This document shows positions 15,108-21,985 of a stretch of DNA of 40,814 bases, piece by piece. The position numbers and the translations under genes are program-made. The notes below the pieces were generated by a model, which saw nothing but the letters and a program-made list of their open reading frames with translations, did not search any database and was not told the origin of the DNA. The first letter of the stretch is position 1. Each line of letters begins with the position of its first letter. The DNA lies in IMG/VR virus record IMGVR_UViG_3300005917_000010, positions 1 to 40,814 of that record. One strand, written 5' to 3'. The DNA is from a virus.

Positions 15108-16095
15108 TAGATTTCCCCTTACGGCTTTGTGCTTTCAGCATGTTGCGGAGATACGTTTCGTGATTATCCAATGTGCATCCGTCTACCGGATCACTCGCCC
15201 GTTCGAGATGTTCCTGTATCCCGTCGAGGACGGTCTGTGTCTTGTATTGGTCCTGCAGGCCACCGACCAGCTTGCAGATTGTTTCACCATTCCACTTGCG
15301 GAGTTTGTCTTTCTTCTGGTCCCGCCCCTCGATGACGACAAGCTCCTGATACAGTACCCAGACCCAGTATGCGAGTACGTATTCGGCCTTCGACCCGAAT
15401 CGGTCATCCAGCTTCTTTTTCGCACGATCCGTGCAGAGCCGTTTGCGTATTCGCTGCGCCTCCGGGTTGATTTCTGATACGTCTGTGAGCCGACGTTCCT
15501 TGTCCGTCATATTGGTCAATACCTCTGTTGTATTTGTTGTGGTGTCCTGTGCGGGTTCGGGAGCACTCCTACTCCTTCCTTTGTTCTCTTCCTTGTTCTT
15601 TTCCTTGTTCTCTGTTCTAGGCTCTAGTTCTATGGGACAGTGTGTCCCTTGAGGGGTGTCGTCATGGGACGGTGTGTCCCTTGAGGAGTTATTAACCGGA
15701 CAGTGTGTCCCTTGAGGGGTGTCGTCATGGGACAGTGTGTCCCTTGATACATCTTCTGTCATGGGACAGTGTGTCCCTTGAGGGGTGTCACTCACTTCCT
15801 CGGGTAGAAGGATGAGGTACTGGTTGTGCTTCCATTTCTTCGTCGTCACGACCAGTCTAGCAGAGACGAGTTCCCGGACATCTCGACCGGCTTGTTTCGT
15901 AGACCTTCCAAGATCAATCCCGATAGTCTCCTCAGTCGGCCAAGCATCACCACCACCGTCCGACCGGAAGAGCAGATACATGTATGCCGCCCGTGCCGTC
16001 GCGCTCAATGTCTGATAGACCGGGTGGTCGAATATCATGTATGGCATCCTGTAGTTATGCTGTTGACTATCCGGGAGTGATTCGGTATTTTCCAT
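15004..16095 (-). CDS. Replication initiator (lambda O-like) with winged-helix N-terminus
   Basis: 363 residues. Residues ~17-100 look like the winged helix-turn-helix of phage replication proteins (YLLFRSDGGGDAWPTEETI, then STKQAGRDVRELVSARLV). Residues ~105-155 are a low-complexity repeat (DTPQGTHCP and variants) that exists because the DNA here is an array of iterons. A Lys/Glu-rich linker follows (~160-175), then a C-terminal part likely to contact the loader or helicase (~225-345). The start at 16095 has GGAG 9 nt upstream. Followed by the DnaC-like gene, the order is that of lambda O and P. Confidence 0.8.
   Translation of the reverse strand: MENTESLPDSQQHNYRMPYMIFDHPVYQTLSATARAAYMYLLFRSDGGGDAWPTEETIGIDLGRSTKQAGRDVRELVSARLVVTTKKWKHNQYLILLPEEVSDTPQGTHCPMTEDVSRDTLSHDDTPQGTHCPVNNSSRDTPSHDDTPQGTHCPIELEPRTENKEKNKEENKGRSRSAPEPAQDTTTNTTEVLTNMTDKERRLTDVSEINPEAQRIRKRLCTDRAKKKLDDRFGSKAEYVLAYWVWVLYQELVVIEGRDQKKDKLRKWNGETICKLVGGLQDQYKTQTVLDGIQEHLERASDPVDGCTLDNHETYLRNMLKAQSRKGKSNGRSNTGDRGHSDGKVLPIAREAYAEEDRLISDL
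15565..15632. other. Asymmetric pyrimidine/purine tract beside the iterons (possible unwinding element)
   Basis: About 68 bases that are nearly all C/T on the plus strand (A/G on the minus), made of repeats of ccttgttct. It lies on one flank of the iteron array inside the initiator gene, where lambda has its AT-rich unwinding region. Unwinding function is inference. Confidence 0.45.
15634..15777. repeat. Five iterons with ~32-bp period; probable replication origin
   Basis: Five copies of a 15-bp palindrome gggacaGTGtgtccc start at 15634, 15666, 15697, 15729 and 15763 (spacings 32, 31, 32 and 34 bp, close to three helical turns). Copy 2 has g for a at position 6; copy 3 has c for g at position 1. 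Most are followed by cttgaggggtgtc. They lie inside the O-like initiator gene, as the lambda origin lies in O. Confidence 0.8.
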
Positions 16096-16113
16096 GTGTC
16101 TGGTTCTCCGTTT

Positions 16114-16145
16114 GGCTCCGGTGGTCTCACACTTCCACCGGGGCC
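16114..16145 (-). terminator. GC-rich inverted repeat between the RHH and initiator genes
   Basis: An 11-bp stem with one mismatch (GGCTCCGGTGG/CCACCGGGGCC) and a 10-nt loop lies in the only gap upstream of the initiator. No T-run follows on the minus strand. It could attenuate transcription into the replication genes or be a protein-binding palindrome. Confidence 0.4.
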
Positions 16146-16153
16146 ATTTCTTT

Positions 16154-16333
16154 TCATGTCACCCTCGGTTTCAGCTTCCTTCGGTCTGCCTCGTCACGAA
16201 TCAGCATACGAATGACAGCAGAGTTGTTGGCATTGTCGGTGACGAACTCCGCGATTTGGCACAGGCGGTCAAACGTGGCCGGATCTACAACGTATGACCT
16301 CGTGAGGTCTTTTTCCTTCTTTTCCCTACCCAC
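16154..16333 (-). CDS. Small ribbon-helix-helix-like DNA-binding protein
   Basis: 59 residues, starting at a GTG exactly 6 nt after AAGGAG; the ORF extends upstream to 16378 but lacks a site there. A basic start (GREKKEKDL) leads to TRSYVVDPATFDRLCQIAEF and then NNSAVIRMLIRDEADRR: beta strand, helix, turn, helix in the Arc/MetJ (RHH) pattern. A likely transcriptional regulator of the early region or of the neighbouring origin. It has a promoter-like AT-rich block just upstream. Confidence 0.65.
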   Translation of the reverse strand: MGREKKEKDLTRSYVVDPATFDRLCQIAEFVTDNANNSAVIRMLIRDEADRRKLKPRVT

Positions 16334-16370
16334 GTCAATCTCCTTATGGTGTGAGGTGTCTATCCAGAAT

Positions 16371-16392
16371 CTATACAATCACTATATACTAT
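16371..16392 (-). promoter_or_regulatory. Promoter-like AT-rich block
   Basis: On the minus strand it reads ATAGTATATAGTGATTGTATAG, sharing ATAGTATAT with the core of the four early modules but lacking their CTTTCAACCCC element. It lies 38 bp upstream of the RHH gene start. Confidence 0.35.
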
Positions 16393-16399
16393 GTCCAGT

Positions 16400-17056
16400 C
16401 TACTCCCTGTAGCTACTGGCGTCAAGCCACTGCGTCGCGGACTCTACGGCGTCACGAGATAGGCCGTTGAATATGATCTGCGGGACAACACGGCCATTCC
16501 ATCCACTGTCTTTTTGATCTGTCCCGGTTCGCTCCATGATCTTGTTACACGTCACCGTGGAATCAATGAGGTGATTGAGTGCGTTCACGGCAATACCCCG
16601 CAGGTCGTAACTGGTAGGGACACCGCACCGTTCAAGAAACGCCTGCATCCTTCGTATACCATCAATCTCACACTGATGCAAGCTGTCCCCAATCTCCCAG
16701 AATGAGACGAACCCTTGCCTATCGGAGTATATGATTTTGATTGTAACGTCTGTGTCTATATCATCGTCAGGGTCTTCGGCTGGGTTTTTTACTAGCTCAA
16801 CTCCGGGGGGCAGATCATGGGCCCACCTTACATCAATAAGTTCACAGTCAGGAGCGTCACTGCTACGGCCGAAAGAGATTAGCAGATCGTCGTCTTGTTT
16901 ATTGATCTCTATGCAGAGACGTTCATCAATCACGATACGACAGCATGAGCCAGTGCCTGGTGCGTCAGGATTGATAACAGAGACCGTGTGAGGTTCATCG
17001 TTGATGAGTATATCATCAATCTCCACGTATGACCCGGTGTTCCGTACGACCTTCAT
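16400..17056 (-). CDS. Hypothetical acidic protein, 218 aa
   Basis: Starts after GGAGG of the small upstream gene. The N-terminal ~85 residues are beta-rich (YVEIDDILINDEPHTV; CRIVIDERLCIEI), the middle is very acidic (AEDPDDDIDTDV), and the C-terminal half is helical with several Cys. No recognised family. DNA seems more AT-leaning than the adjoining genes. Confidence 0.55.
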   Translation of the reverse strand: MKVVRNTGSYVEIDDILINDEPHTVSVINPDAPGTGSCCRIVIDERLCIEINKQDDDLLISFGRSSDAPDCELIDVRWAHDLPPGVELVKNPAEDPDDDIDTDVTIKIIYSDRQGFVSFWEIGDSLHQCEIDGIRRMQAFLERCGVPTSYDLRGIAVNALNHLIDSTVTCNKIMERTGTDQKDSGWNGRVVPQIIFNGLSRDAVESATQWLDASSYRE

Positions 17057-17057
17057 A

Positions 17058-17147
17058 TCATCCTCCGATGACTTTCAGGATCATGAGTATCATCAGCGCG
17101 GTGCCGATGACCACGAGTGCCAGTCCCACTTTCGTTTTCCCGTTCAT
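17058..17147 (-). CDS. 29-aa single-TM membrane peptide
   Basis: Begins at an ATG 8-9 nt after GAGG and encodes a basic start (MNGKTK) followed by one uninterrupted hydrophobic helix of about 20 residues (VGLALVVIGTALMILMILKV). Its last codons form the ribosome site GGAGG-A of the next gene and its stop lies 2 bp before that start, a typical coupled arrangement. May be a small inhibitor or membrane anchor; function unknown. Confidence 0.55.
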   Translation of the reverse strand: MNGKTKVGLALVVIGTALMILMILKVIGG

Positions 17148-17196
17148 CTCGTAAATCCTCTGGTGTCCGCGCCGGTTCCAGCGCGGATGTATCCCG

Positions 17197-17964
17197 TTAC
17201 ACTGGTGCGTCGTCCCCAAGGTGTCGCCGTAGGTTCATGAGTGCGGGTTTCGACATCGAATCATATGCCATCTTGTATTTGGTCTGGCATGTCGCACGAA
17301 CATATTCCATCGTCATGTCGGGGTTGGTCTTCGCTCTCTCGGCCACGAACTCCTCAATCCGCGTACGTACCTTGATTACATCTTCGGTGGCGTTAGGGAC
17401 GCTCCCAGCAGGTACTGCGGTGGTTCCGTTGCGCGGTGCCTGTCCGTCCGGGTCAGTTCGTCCGGGGTTCCTTTCTGGTCGTCGGGAATTATCTCGCTTC
17501 TGATCCTTGCTATCCTGGCTAGCTTCGGAATCCTCAGAAGCACCGGGCATGTGGATGCAGAAAACCTCATTAGCCATGACCTTGTATGCGGCGGTATGGG
17601 CCATGTTCGCGGATTTGTCCCCGGTATCGGAACCCTGACCGAGGACGGTGCAGGTTGTTTCACTACCATCGGGCGCGGAAAACGTGAACTTGACGAGCAT
17701 CTCTGTCAGGGTCATAGCTATCCCCTTGCTCGTCTCAAAGTCTACGTGCCGGATGCTATCAGGTTGAACCTCAGGCATGATCGCCACGCCGTTCTTACTG
17801 AGCGCGTCATGGATGCCTGCCATGATATCGTCAATACCCCGGAAGGGATATTTTTGATGATCGTTCCAGCCGTCTTTTCCAATTCCTGGTATCTCTGCGG
17901 AGACCTTCGCCAGCAGTGCGTAGATTTGCGGTGCGGCGTTGGTGGTCGGTTCCTCTTCAGGCAT
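17197..17964 (-). CDS. ERF-family single-strand annealing protein
   Basis: 255 residues. The ERF core is clear in the N-terminal ~140: WNDHQKYPFRGIDDIM, then HDALSKNGVAIMP, and GSDTGDKSANMAHTAAYKVM, the conserved GDK...A.T.A.K block. A charged, disordered linker follows (~145-185) and a small helical C-terminal domain (~195-255). ERF proteins of phage P22 type anneal complementary strands for recombination and genome circularisation, which suits a circularly permuted genome. Overlaps the upstream gene by 8 nt. Confidence 0.85.
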   Translation of the reverse strand: MPEEEPTTNAAPQIYALLAKVSAEIPGIGKDGWNDHQKYPFRGIDDIMAGIHDALSKNGVAIMPEVQPDSIRHVDFETSKGIAMTLTEMLVKFTFSAPDGSETTCTVLGQGSDTGDKSANMAHTAAYKVMANEVFCIHMPGASEDSEASQDSKDQKRDNSRRPERNPGRTDPDGQAPRNGTTAVPAGSVPNATEDVIKVRTRIEEFVAERAKTNPDMTMEYVRATCQTKYKMAYDSMSKPALMNLRRHLGDDAPV

Positions 17965-18454
17965 TGTTTTCTTCCTTCAGTCTTCTCGTGGCCCCTTCCT
18001 CGGGGAATACCATCTCGTAAAGATCATCTTCGATCACACTGGGATTATCCAAATACGAACCGTGACCTCCGGTCCATTCACCAACGAGATCGATAACAAC
18101 AGCAGACAAGAGCTGGTGATCAAACCTGGCCACCGAAATATCAGGACCACTGATGCACTCAGTAACAATGCGACCAAACGCATTGCCAAGACGACTCAAT
18201 CCAACCTCGGCATGGTCATACATTAGTGACCCTATTTCAAATGGACCATGAAATGTCCACACCAATGCACCGCGACCGATTCTATCACTCCACCAGTCGC
18301 CACTCTCGCCGCCCTCACAGCAGTCCTTCGGATTGATAAGGGACGGGCCAACCATGATTACATGACTATCACGAGGCCCATTCAGTGCAAGAATAGCCTT
18401 GCACATTTCAAGGTCCACACGTACCAACTCAGGTATCTCGCCATGCTTATACAC
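17957..18454 (-). CDS. Hypothetical protein, 165 aa
   Basis: GTG start with GGGGAG upstream; overlaps the HTH gene stop by 8 nt. It is acidic with several Cys/Gly motifs (NPKDCCEGGESGDWW) and Trp residues, and has no recognised fold. Synonymous positions look richer in A/T than in the adjacent ERF gene. Confidence 0.5.
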   Translation of the reverse strand: MYKHGEIPELVRVDLEMCKAILALNGPRDSHVIMVGPSLINPKDCCEGGESGDWWSDRIGRGALVWTFHGPFEIGSLMYDHAEVGLSRLGNAFGRIVTECISGPDISVARFDHQLLSAVVIDLVGEWTGGHGSYLDNPSVIEDDLYEMVFPEEGATRRLKEENNA

Positions 18455-18791
18455 TGCAACTCCCCTTCTTTCGTCTGTTCTCGAATTGTAGACCCTCTTC
18501 CGTCATTCGTACGCGGACCGTGTTGTATGACAGTCCTGTTTCTGCCGCGATCATGACCGGCGAAAACTCCTGTGCGATGAGTGTCACCAATCGCGCCCGT
18601 GGCAGTTTCCGTATCCGGTAGACCTGCGCCTCTTTGCCATCCCTCCGGGGTATCCCGTGCTGGATCAGTGCGTTCCTGACTGAGGTCGTCGGTGCGGAAC
18701 ACTCTGAGGCGATGGACAGGGTGGATCTCAATTCGACCACGTATTGCTGATACAGCCAGTCGCGGTCTTGGTACTGATTGTTCCGGTTCAT
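18447..18791 (-). CDS. HTH DNA-binding protein, 114 aa
   Basis: Two helix-turn-helix segments are visible: LSIASECSAPTTSVRNALIQHGI (~25-47) and MIAAETGLSYNTVRVRMTEEGL (~80-101), in a layout like phage homeodomain-like recognition proteins. The C-terminus is basic. A likely regulator. The start at 18791 is preceded by a weak site; the next gene upstream is only 8 bp away. Confidence 0.6.
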   Translation of the reverse strand: MNRNNQYQDRDWLYQQYVVELRSTLSIASECSAPTTSVRNALIQHGIPRRDGKEAQVYRIRKLPRARLVTLIAQEFSPVMIAAETGLSYNTVRVRMTEEGLQFENRRKKGSCSV

Positions 18792-18799
18792 GGTGTCCC

Positions 18800-19051
18800 T
18801 CAGTCTTGCGGGTGGAGTCCGCGTGTCTTGCCAACCAGGACAGCGGCTTCACCGAACATCCGGTGCGTGGCCCAAACCTCTCCGCAGGTACAGTTACGGA
18901 TGCCGCACACTGCTCGGTTCAACTTGTTGGCGATTCTCATGCTGACGACGTAGACCGGAATCCCGGCGGCATCTTCCGCTATCCTGCGCGGTCGTATGGT
19001 CTCTGTCTTAATCCCGTGGAACCCGTTGTGGGTGATCTTAACTGGCTTCAT
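18800..19051 (-). CDS. Hypothetical protein, 83 aa
   Basis: Starts 5 nt after GGAGG in the context ACGGAGGACCAG used by several early genes here. Contains a C-x5-C-x-C cluster (AVCGIRNCTCGEVW) that could bind metal. No family recognised. Its 5' leader contains a tRNA-3'-end-like hairpin (19085-19124). Confidence 0.6.
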   Translation of the reverse strand: MKPVKITHNGFHGIKTETIRPRRIAEDAAGIPVYVVSMRIANKLNRAVCGIRNCTCGEVWATHRMFGEAAVLVGKTRGLHPQD

Positions 19052-19084
19052 CTGGTCCTCCGTAGTGTGTGTGAGGTCGTATGC

Positions 19085-19124
19085 CGTGGGAGGGGATCGA
19101 ACCCTCCCGGAGACTCTAATCCGG
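19085..19124 (-). other. Hairpins resembling a tRNA T-arm and anticodon arm (no complete tRNA)
   Basis: On the minus strand a 7-bp stem GGGAGGG/CCCTCCC closes the 7-nt loop TTCGATC (19088-19108), exactly a tRNA T-arm, and is followed by ACGGCA as in an acceptor strand. A second stem CCGGA/TCCGG (19107-19124) lies 5' of it. The matching 5' acceptor strand and D-arm are absent, so this is at most a tRNA remnant or mimic in the leader of 18800-19051. Confidence 0.4.
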
Positions 19125-19135
19125 CGGTGGTCTGG

Positions 19136-19507
19136 TCAGTTGTCCAGTTCGATTATCCTGACTGCATGGTCTTCGATCATCGAGACCAGATCGACTACGT
19201 TGACGGTCATCTGGTCCAGATCGTCCATTCTCAGAGTGAGGCCGAAGGCGTTCATCCTGTGGAGTATGTCCTCCGCTTCTCCGCTCTCGTCGATGGGTGG
19301 GGCGTATTCGATGTCGAATACCTTGAGATGTGGTTCCTCCGTGGTCAGCTTGGTGCCGTAGAATGAAATGTTGAGGAGTCCGCCACTGACCAATGGTTTG
19401 GCCGTGTGGATTATCGGGTGCTGTCCGCTGAGGTAGGCACCTGAGAACTGGTTGCTCTTGATGAGTTCGCCAGCTATCGCCTGAAGGGTCTTTTCTGCCT
19501 TGGTCAT
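19136..19507 (-). CDS. Hypothetical protein, 123 aa
   Basis: First gene after module C. Mixed alpha/beta with ISFYGTKLTTEEPHLKVF and acidic C-terminal half (MDDLDQMTVNVVDLVSMIED). No recognised family. The start context is a weak GAGAACGC. Followed by the hairpin region and the 83-aa gene. Confidence 0.55.
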   Translation of the reverse strand: MTKAEKTLQAIAGELIKSNQFSGAYLSGQHPIIHTAKPLVSGGLLNISFYGTKLTTEEPHLKVFDIEYAPPIDESGEAEDILHRMNAFGLTLRMDDLDQMTVNVVDLVSMIEDHAVRIIELDN

Positions 19508-19539
19508 CGCGTTCTCCGTTCGTTGTGTCCATCTGTCCC

Positions 19540-19594
19540 TGATCGCTTATATACAATATAGTATCGGATACCCTGAATGAATAGGGGTTGAAAG
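19540..19594 (-). promoter_or_regulatory. Early regulatory module, copy C
   Basis: CTTTCAACCCC (19584-19594) is followed after 21 nt by ACTATATTGTATATAAG and GATCA (19540-19562), as in A and B. The other arm of the inverted repeat is missing because the upstream gene ends at 19597. So the promoter-like half alone is conserved, which argues it, rather than the hairpin, is the core. Confidence 0.6.
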
Positions 19595-19596
19595 GG

Positions 19597-20286
19597 TTAA
19601 GGGGTGGGAATCTCAATCGCCATCGCAACAGTCCCGGAGGCGTGCTTGAATGCCGGGCTGTCGTTGTTGTGGTCCCACGGGATCGCCCACCCGTAGCATC
19701 CCATCTGAGCGTTGATATCTGTGCCGATAGTCCGGTCAATGACGCAGTATGTGGCTCCGTCATGTTCGACTGTCTTGAGTGGTTTTACCACCGCCGTGAC
19801 CGCTCCGAACTCCGTATTTCGTTTGAGCGTGACTACTGACATCTTGTCCTCCGTAGGTGTAGGATAGGTTGGTCGCGCGTCCCTCGCGGCTCGTGTGGTC
19901 AGCTTGTCCGCTGTCTTGAAATGCTCACTACAGAACTCGCGGAGATGCGTGAGTATCGCCTTGCGGACGGATGCCGGTGTTCCACTGAGTTCGACGCGGA
20001 AGTTGTCCGGGTACGCGAGCCATCCAGGATTGACTGAGGATATCTGGAATACTGCGGTTTGGGAATCCTCCGGGATCACCACTGACCCTCCCGCGTACAT
20101 GTCGTTCCCTCGGTTCGTGAACATCATCCTCACGGCCATGACCTTAGTCCTCCAGTTGATCGGGAACATGTCGAATCCCATGCTGACCATCATAATCCCG
20201 TCACATTCGACCGCAGATATCAGGCTCCGCTTCAGACACTTCATGAAGTCTTCGGCATCGCTCTTGATTACGTAGTACTGTTTCAT
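19597..20286 (-). CDS. Hypothetical protein, possibly two genes fused in frame
   Basis: 229 residues from the ATG at 20286 (ATGA overlap with the gene upstream). The first ~140 residues are beta/alpha with many Met; the last 81 begin at an internal ATG (19842) preceded by ACGGAGGACAAG, the same strong ribosome site found before most early genes. The linking residues (RPTYPTPTEDK) look like translated intergenic DNA. Either a recent fusion through loss of a stop or two overlapping products. No family recognised. Confidence 0.55.
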   Translation of the reverse strand: MKQYYVIKSDAEDFMKCLKRSLISAVECDGIMMVSMGFDMFPINWRTKVMAVRMMFTNRGNDMYAGGSVVIPEDSQTAVFQISSVNPGWLAYPDNFRVELSGTPASVRKAILTHLREFCSEHFKTADKLTTRAARDARPTYPTPTEDKMSVVTLKRNTEFGAVTAVVKPLKTVEHDGATYCVIDRTIGTDINAQMGCYGWAIPWDHNNDSPAFKHASGTVAMAIEIPTP

Positions 20287-20657
20287 GATTCGATACCCCA
20301 CTGCGTACGGAAGTACTCAGTTCGTGCGGCGGCGTGCGACCAGCCGGGATGTGAGAGGAGATAGATCAGGTCGTTGTTCTCGTCGGGTCTTTTGTCGATG
20401 TCGATGATGGGGACGATCTCCATGCCCTGCTTGTATGTTTGGCGTGTCTCGATCATGATGATGCTGTGGTCTGTCGTCATCTGGTCGATGAATACAGATA
20501 CAACCCAATACTCATCATCTGAGTAGCCGAGATATCTGAGGTGGGTCCACTTCCCACTGTCCTGCCATGACTCGGGGTTGATCTGCACATAGTCAGATTC
20601 GCACTCATACAGGGTGATCCCGTTCCGTGTGATGTGGGTCAACTTCTTTCCGCTCAT
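20283..20657 (-). CDS. Hypothetical protein, 124 aa
   Basis: Starts 5 nt after GGAGG (GGAGGACCAG context). Beta-rich N-terminus (ITLYECESDYVQI; YWVVSVFIDQM) and a Trp/Tyr-rich end (PGWSHAAARTEYFRTQW). It shares general size and a PGW feature with its downstream neighbour but not clear homology. Coupled by ATGA. Confidence 0.55.
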   Translation of the reverse strand: MSGKKLTHITRNGITLYECESDYVQINPESWQDSGKWTHLRYLGYSDDEYWVVSVFIDQMTTDHSIIMIETRQTYKQGMEIVPIIDIDKRPDENNDLIYLLSHPGWSHAAARTEYFRTQWGIES

Positions 20658-20680
20658 CTGGTCCTCCGTGGTGTGTGTGA

Positions 20681-20959
20681 TTAACTTGCGGCCATAATCT
20701 CCGCGTGGATATCATGGTTTCGTGTTCCTACGGCCAGTACGTGCTCGTCTGACTCGAGTCCCCAGCTGTTCGGGTTTGGGTAAGACATCGGATGCCCGAT
20801 AGCTTCCGCGATCCTTTGTGCAGATAGGGTGTCAATCAGAAAAATCATCCCAAGCCCATATGTCTTTGTGGCACGGATGATTGATACCTCAACATCTACA
20901 GGGGTTCGATTCCCTCCCAATGCGTCAAATCGCATGTAGGTCAATGTCCTTACGTACAT
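20681..20959 (-). CDS. Hypothetical protein, 92 aa
   Basis: The start at 20959 is chosen for GGAGG 5-6 nt upstream. Beta-rich with GLGMIFLIDTLSAQRIAEAIG. No family recognised. Its leader contains an inverted repeat and the sequence TATACGACC also found in the leader of 18800-19051. Confidence 0.55.
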   Translation of the reverse strand: MYVRTLTYMRFDALGGNRTPVDVEVSIIRATKTYGLGMIFLIDTLSAQRIAEAIGHPMSYPNPNSWGLESDEHVLAVGTRNHDIHAEIMAAS

Positions 20960-20994
20960 GGTGTCCTCCGTTCGTGGTTGGTCTAAGGTCGTAT

Positions 20995-21038
20995 ACCGGC
21001 GGCGGTCTCGAAACACGCTAAAAGCCAATCTCGCCGGT
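20995..21038 (-). repeat. Inverted repeat in the leader of 20681-20959
   Basis: ACCGGCG and CGCCGGT (7 bp) are separated by 30 nt that contain TTCGAGA, another T-loop-like heptamer. The element is placed like the one at 19085-19124, directly before TATACGACC and a GGAGG site. Could be a leader structure that protects or regulates early mRNA. Confidence 0.35.
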
Positions 21039-21049
21039 GGAGGCCTGGT

Positions 21050-21421
21050 CTACATTCCTAGTGCTTTCTCTGCGCTGATCTGCTTGCGGACTGCCAGTGC
21101 CTCGCGTGCCTCGGCGATCACGTCTGGTGTCACGGTATCGGCGGCGTCCAGTATCCTGATGCACTCCTTGGCGGCGGCGGCTCTGCCGATGTGGTAGTCG
21201 TTCATGCCTGCTCTGTCCGCTTGGCGGGCGGCATCGAAACGCAGGGCTTGTTCCGGGTTGGCATCGCGTGAAAGGTCCAAGACCGCCTTGGCCCGTTTCA
21301 TAGTCTTTCGTGCCTGATCGACTGCGTATGTGTCTTCATCGTCCTTGATCCGGTCCCACGCTGTCCGTGCATTGTTGTAATCTCTGGTTGCCGTTTCGTG
21401 GGTCGTCGTCGTATCCTGCAT
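21050..21421 (-). CDS. Hypothetical helical protein, 123 aa
   Basis: First gene after module D. Start 21421 has GGAG 8 nt upstream; 21433 is the longer option. Almost entirely charged helix (ARTAWDRIKDDEDTYAVDQA; AKAVLDLSRDA; REALAVRKQI), coiled-coil-like. Unknown function. Confidence 0.55.
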   Translation of the reverse strand: MQDTTTTHETATRDYNNARTAWDRIKDDEDTYAVDQARKTMKRAKAVLDLSRDANPEQALRFDAARQADRAGMNDYHIGRAAAAKECIRILDAADTVTPDVIAEAREALAVRKQISAEKALGM

Positions 21422-21454
21422 GATGTTCTCCATTCTCTGTGGCCCTCTATCCCC

Positions 21455-21508
21455 TGATCTCTTATATAGAATATACTATATTCCAGCCAAGAAAACAGGG
21501 GTTGAAAG
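21455..21508 (-). promoter_or_regulatory. Early regulatory module, copy D
   Basis: CTTTCAACCCC (21498-21508), 20 nt, then AGTATATTCTATATAAG and GATCA (21455-21477). The upstream arm is only partly matched (TTTTCAA near 21536). It leads the 21421-to-19597 unit. Confidence 0.6.
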
Positions 21509-21565
21509 AAGAAAAGTGAAGTATTTTCGATTTATTTTCAAATACAGGAAGGGAAGGAACTGGGT

Positions 21566-21862
21566 TCAGGGCGAGACGGTCACACCTCTCCGGGAGATAC
21601 GGACAGACTCGGTATCTGTCTCAATCCACGGCTTGCACGTCGTTCCCTTCAGGGGGTCGATCCCGGAGCCGACTAGGAACCCGTTCACGAACGTGGCGAC
21701 ATCCGCATACGTCTTCATTTCGCGTGAGCCTCCGGGGTTGATCCCATCTTCCCACTCCGCGACGGCGTGATACTTCATGCCTGAAGCTTCGGAATCAGTG
21801 ATACGGATGATGATGGAATCCAGAGCATCGTCACGGGATAGCTTGATTGACAGGGGTATCAT
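21566..21862 (-). CDS. Hypothetical protein, 98 aa
   Basis: Starts after GGAGG 5-6 nt upstream. Mixed alpha/beta with YHAVAEWEDGINPGGSREMK and TYADVATFVNGFL. The most upstream gene of the minus-strand region, divergent from the ParB-like gene. No family recognised. Confidence 0.55.
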   Translation of the reverse strand: MIPLSIKLSRDDALDSIIIRITDSEASGMKYHAVAEWEDGINPGGSREMKTYADVATFVNGFLVGSGIDPLKGTTCKPWIETDTESVRISRRGVTVSP

Positions 21863-21985
21863 GCTGGCCTCCGATATGTGATGTGGTCACCCGTTGAATC
21901 TACCCGATCTATAGAGACTATGCAACGTGGCCTGATCCGTTCGTATATTCGGGTGGAATCCAGAAAGCCACACAACGGAGGAACT
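21863..21985. promoter_or_regulatory. Divergent intergenic region, early/late boundary
   Basis: 123 bp between the leftward early genes and the rightward late genes, so promoters must face both ways. On the plus strand I see only weak candidates (TTGAAT at 21894 with ACTATG 17 nt on; TATATT near 21943). None of the module A-D motifs is present, which fits a different control for late genes. Confidence 0.35.

Noticed and set aside
15634-15777. CRISPR array
   Set aside because: Spacing and repeats suggest one at first sight, but repeats are only 15 bp, spacers are near-repeats of one another, the stretch is coding, and no cas gene is present. Iterons fit better.
19085-19160. Complete tRNA gene
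   Set aside because: No 5' acceptor strand or D-arm could be paired within the expected ~75 nt, and the upstream part is coding sequence of 19136-19507.
7280-21862. Lysogeny module (integrase, Cro/CI-type repressor, att site)
   Set aside because: No tyrosine or serine recombinase motif, no clear repressor with peptidase domain, and no att-like repeat. The RHH and HTH proteins may be regulators of lytic genes.
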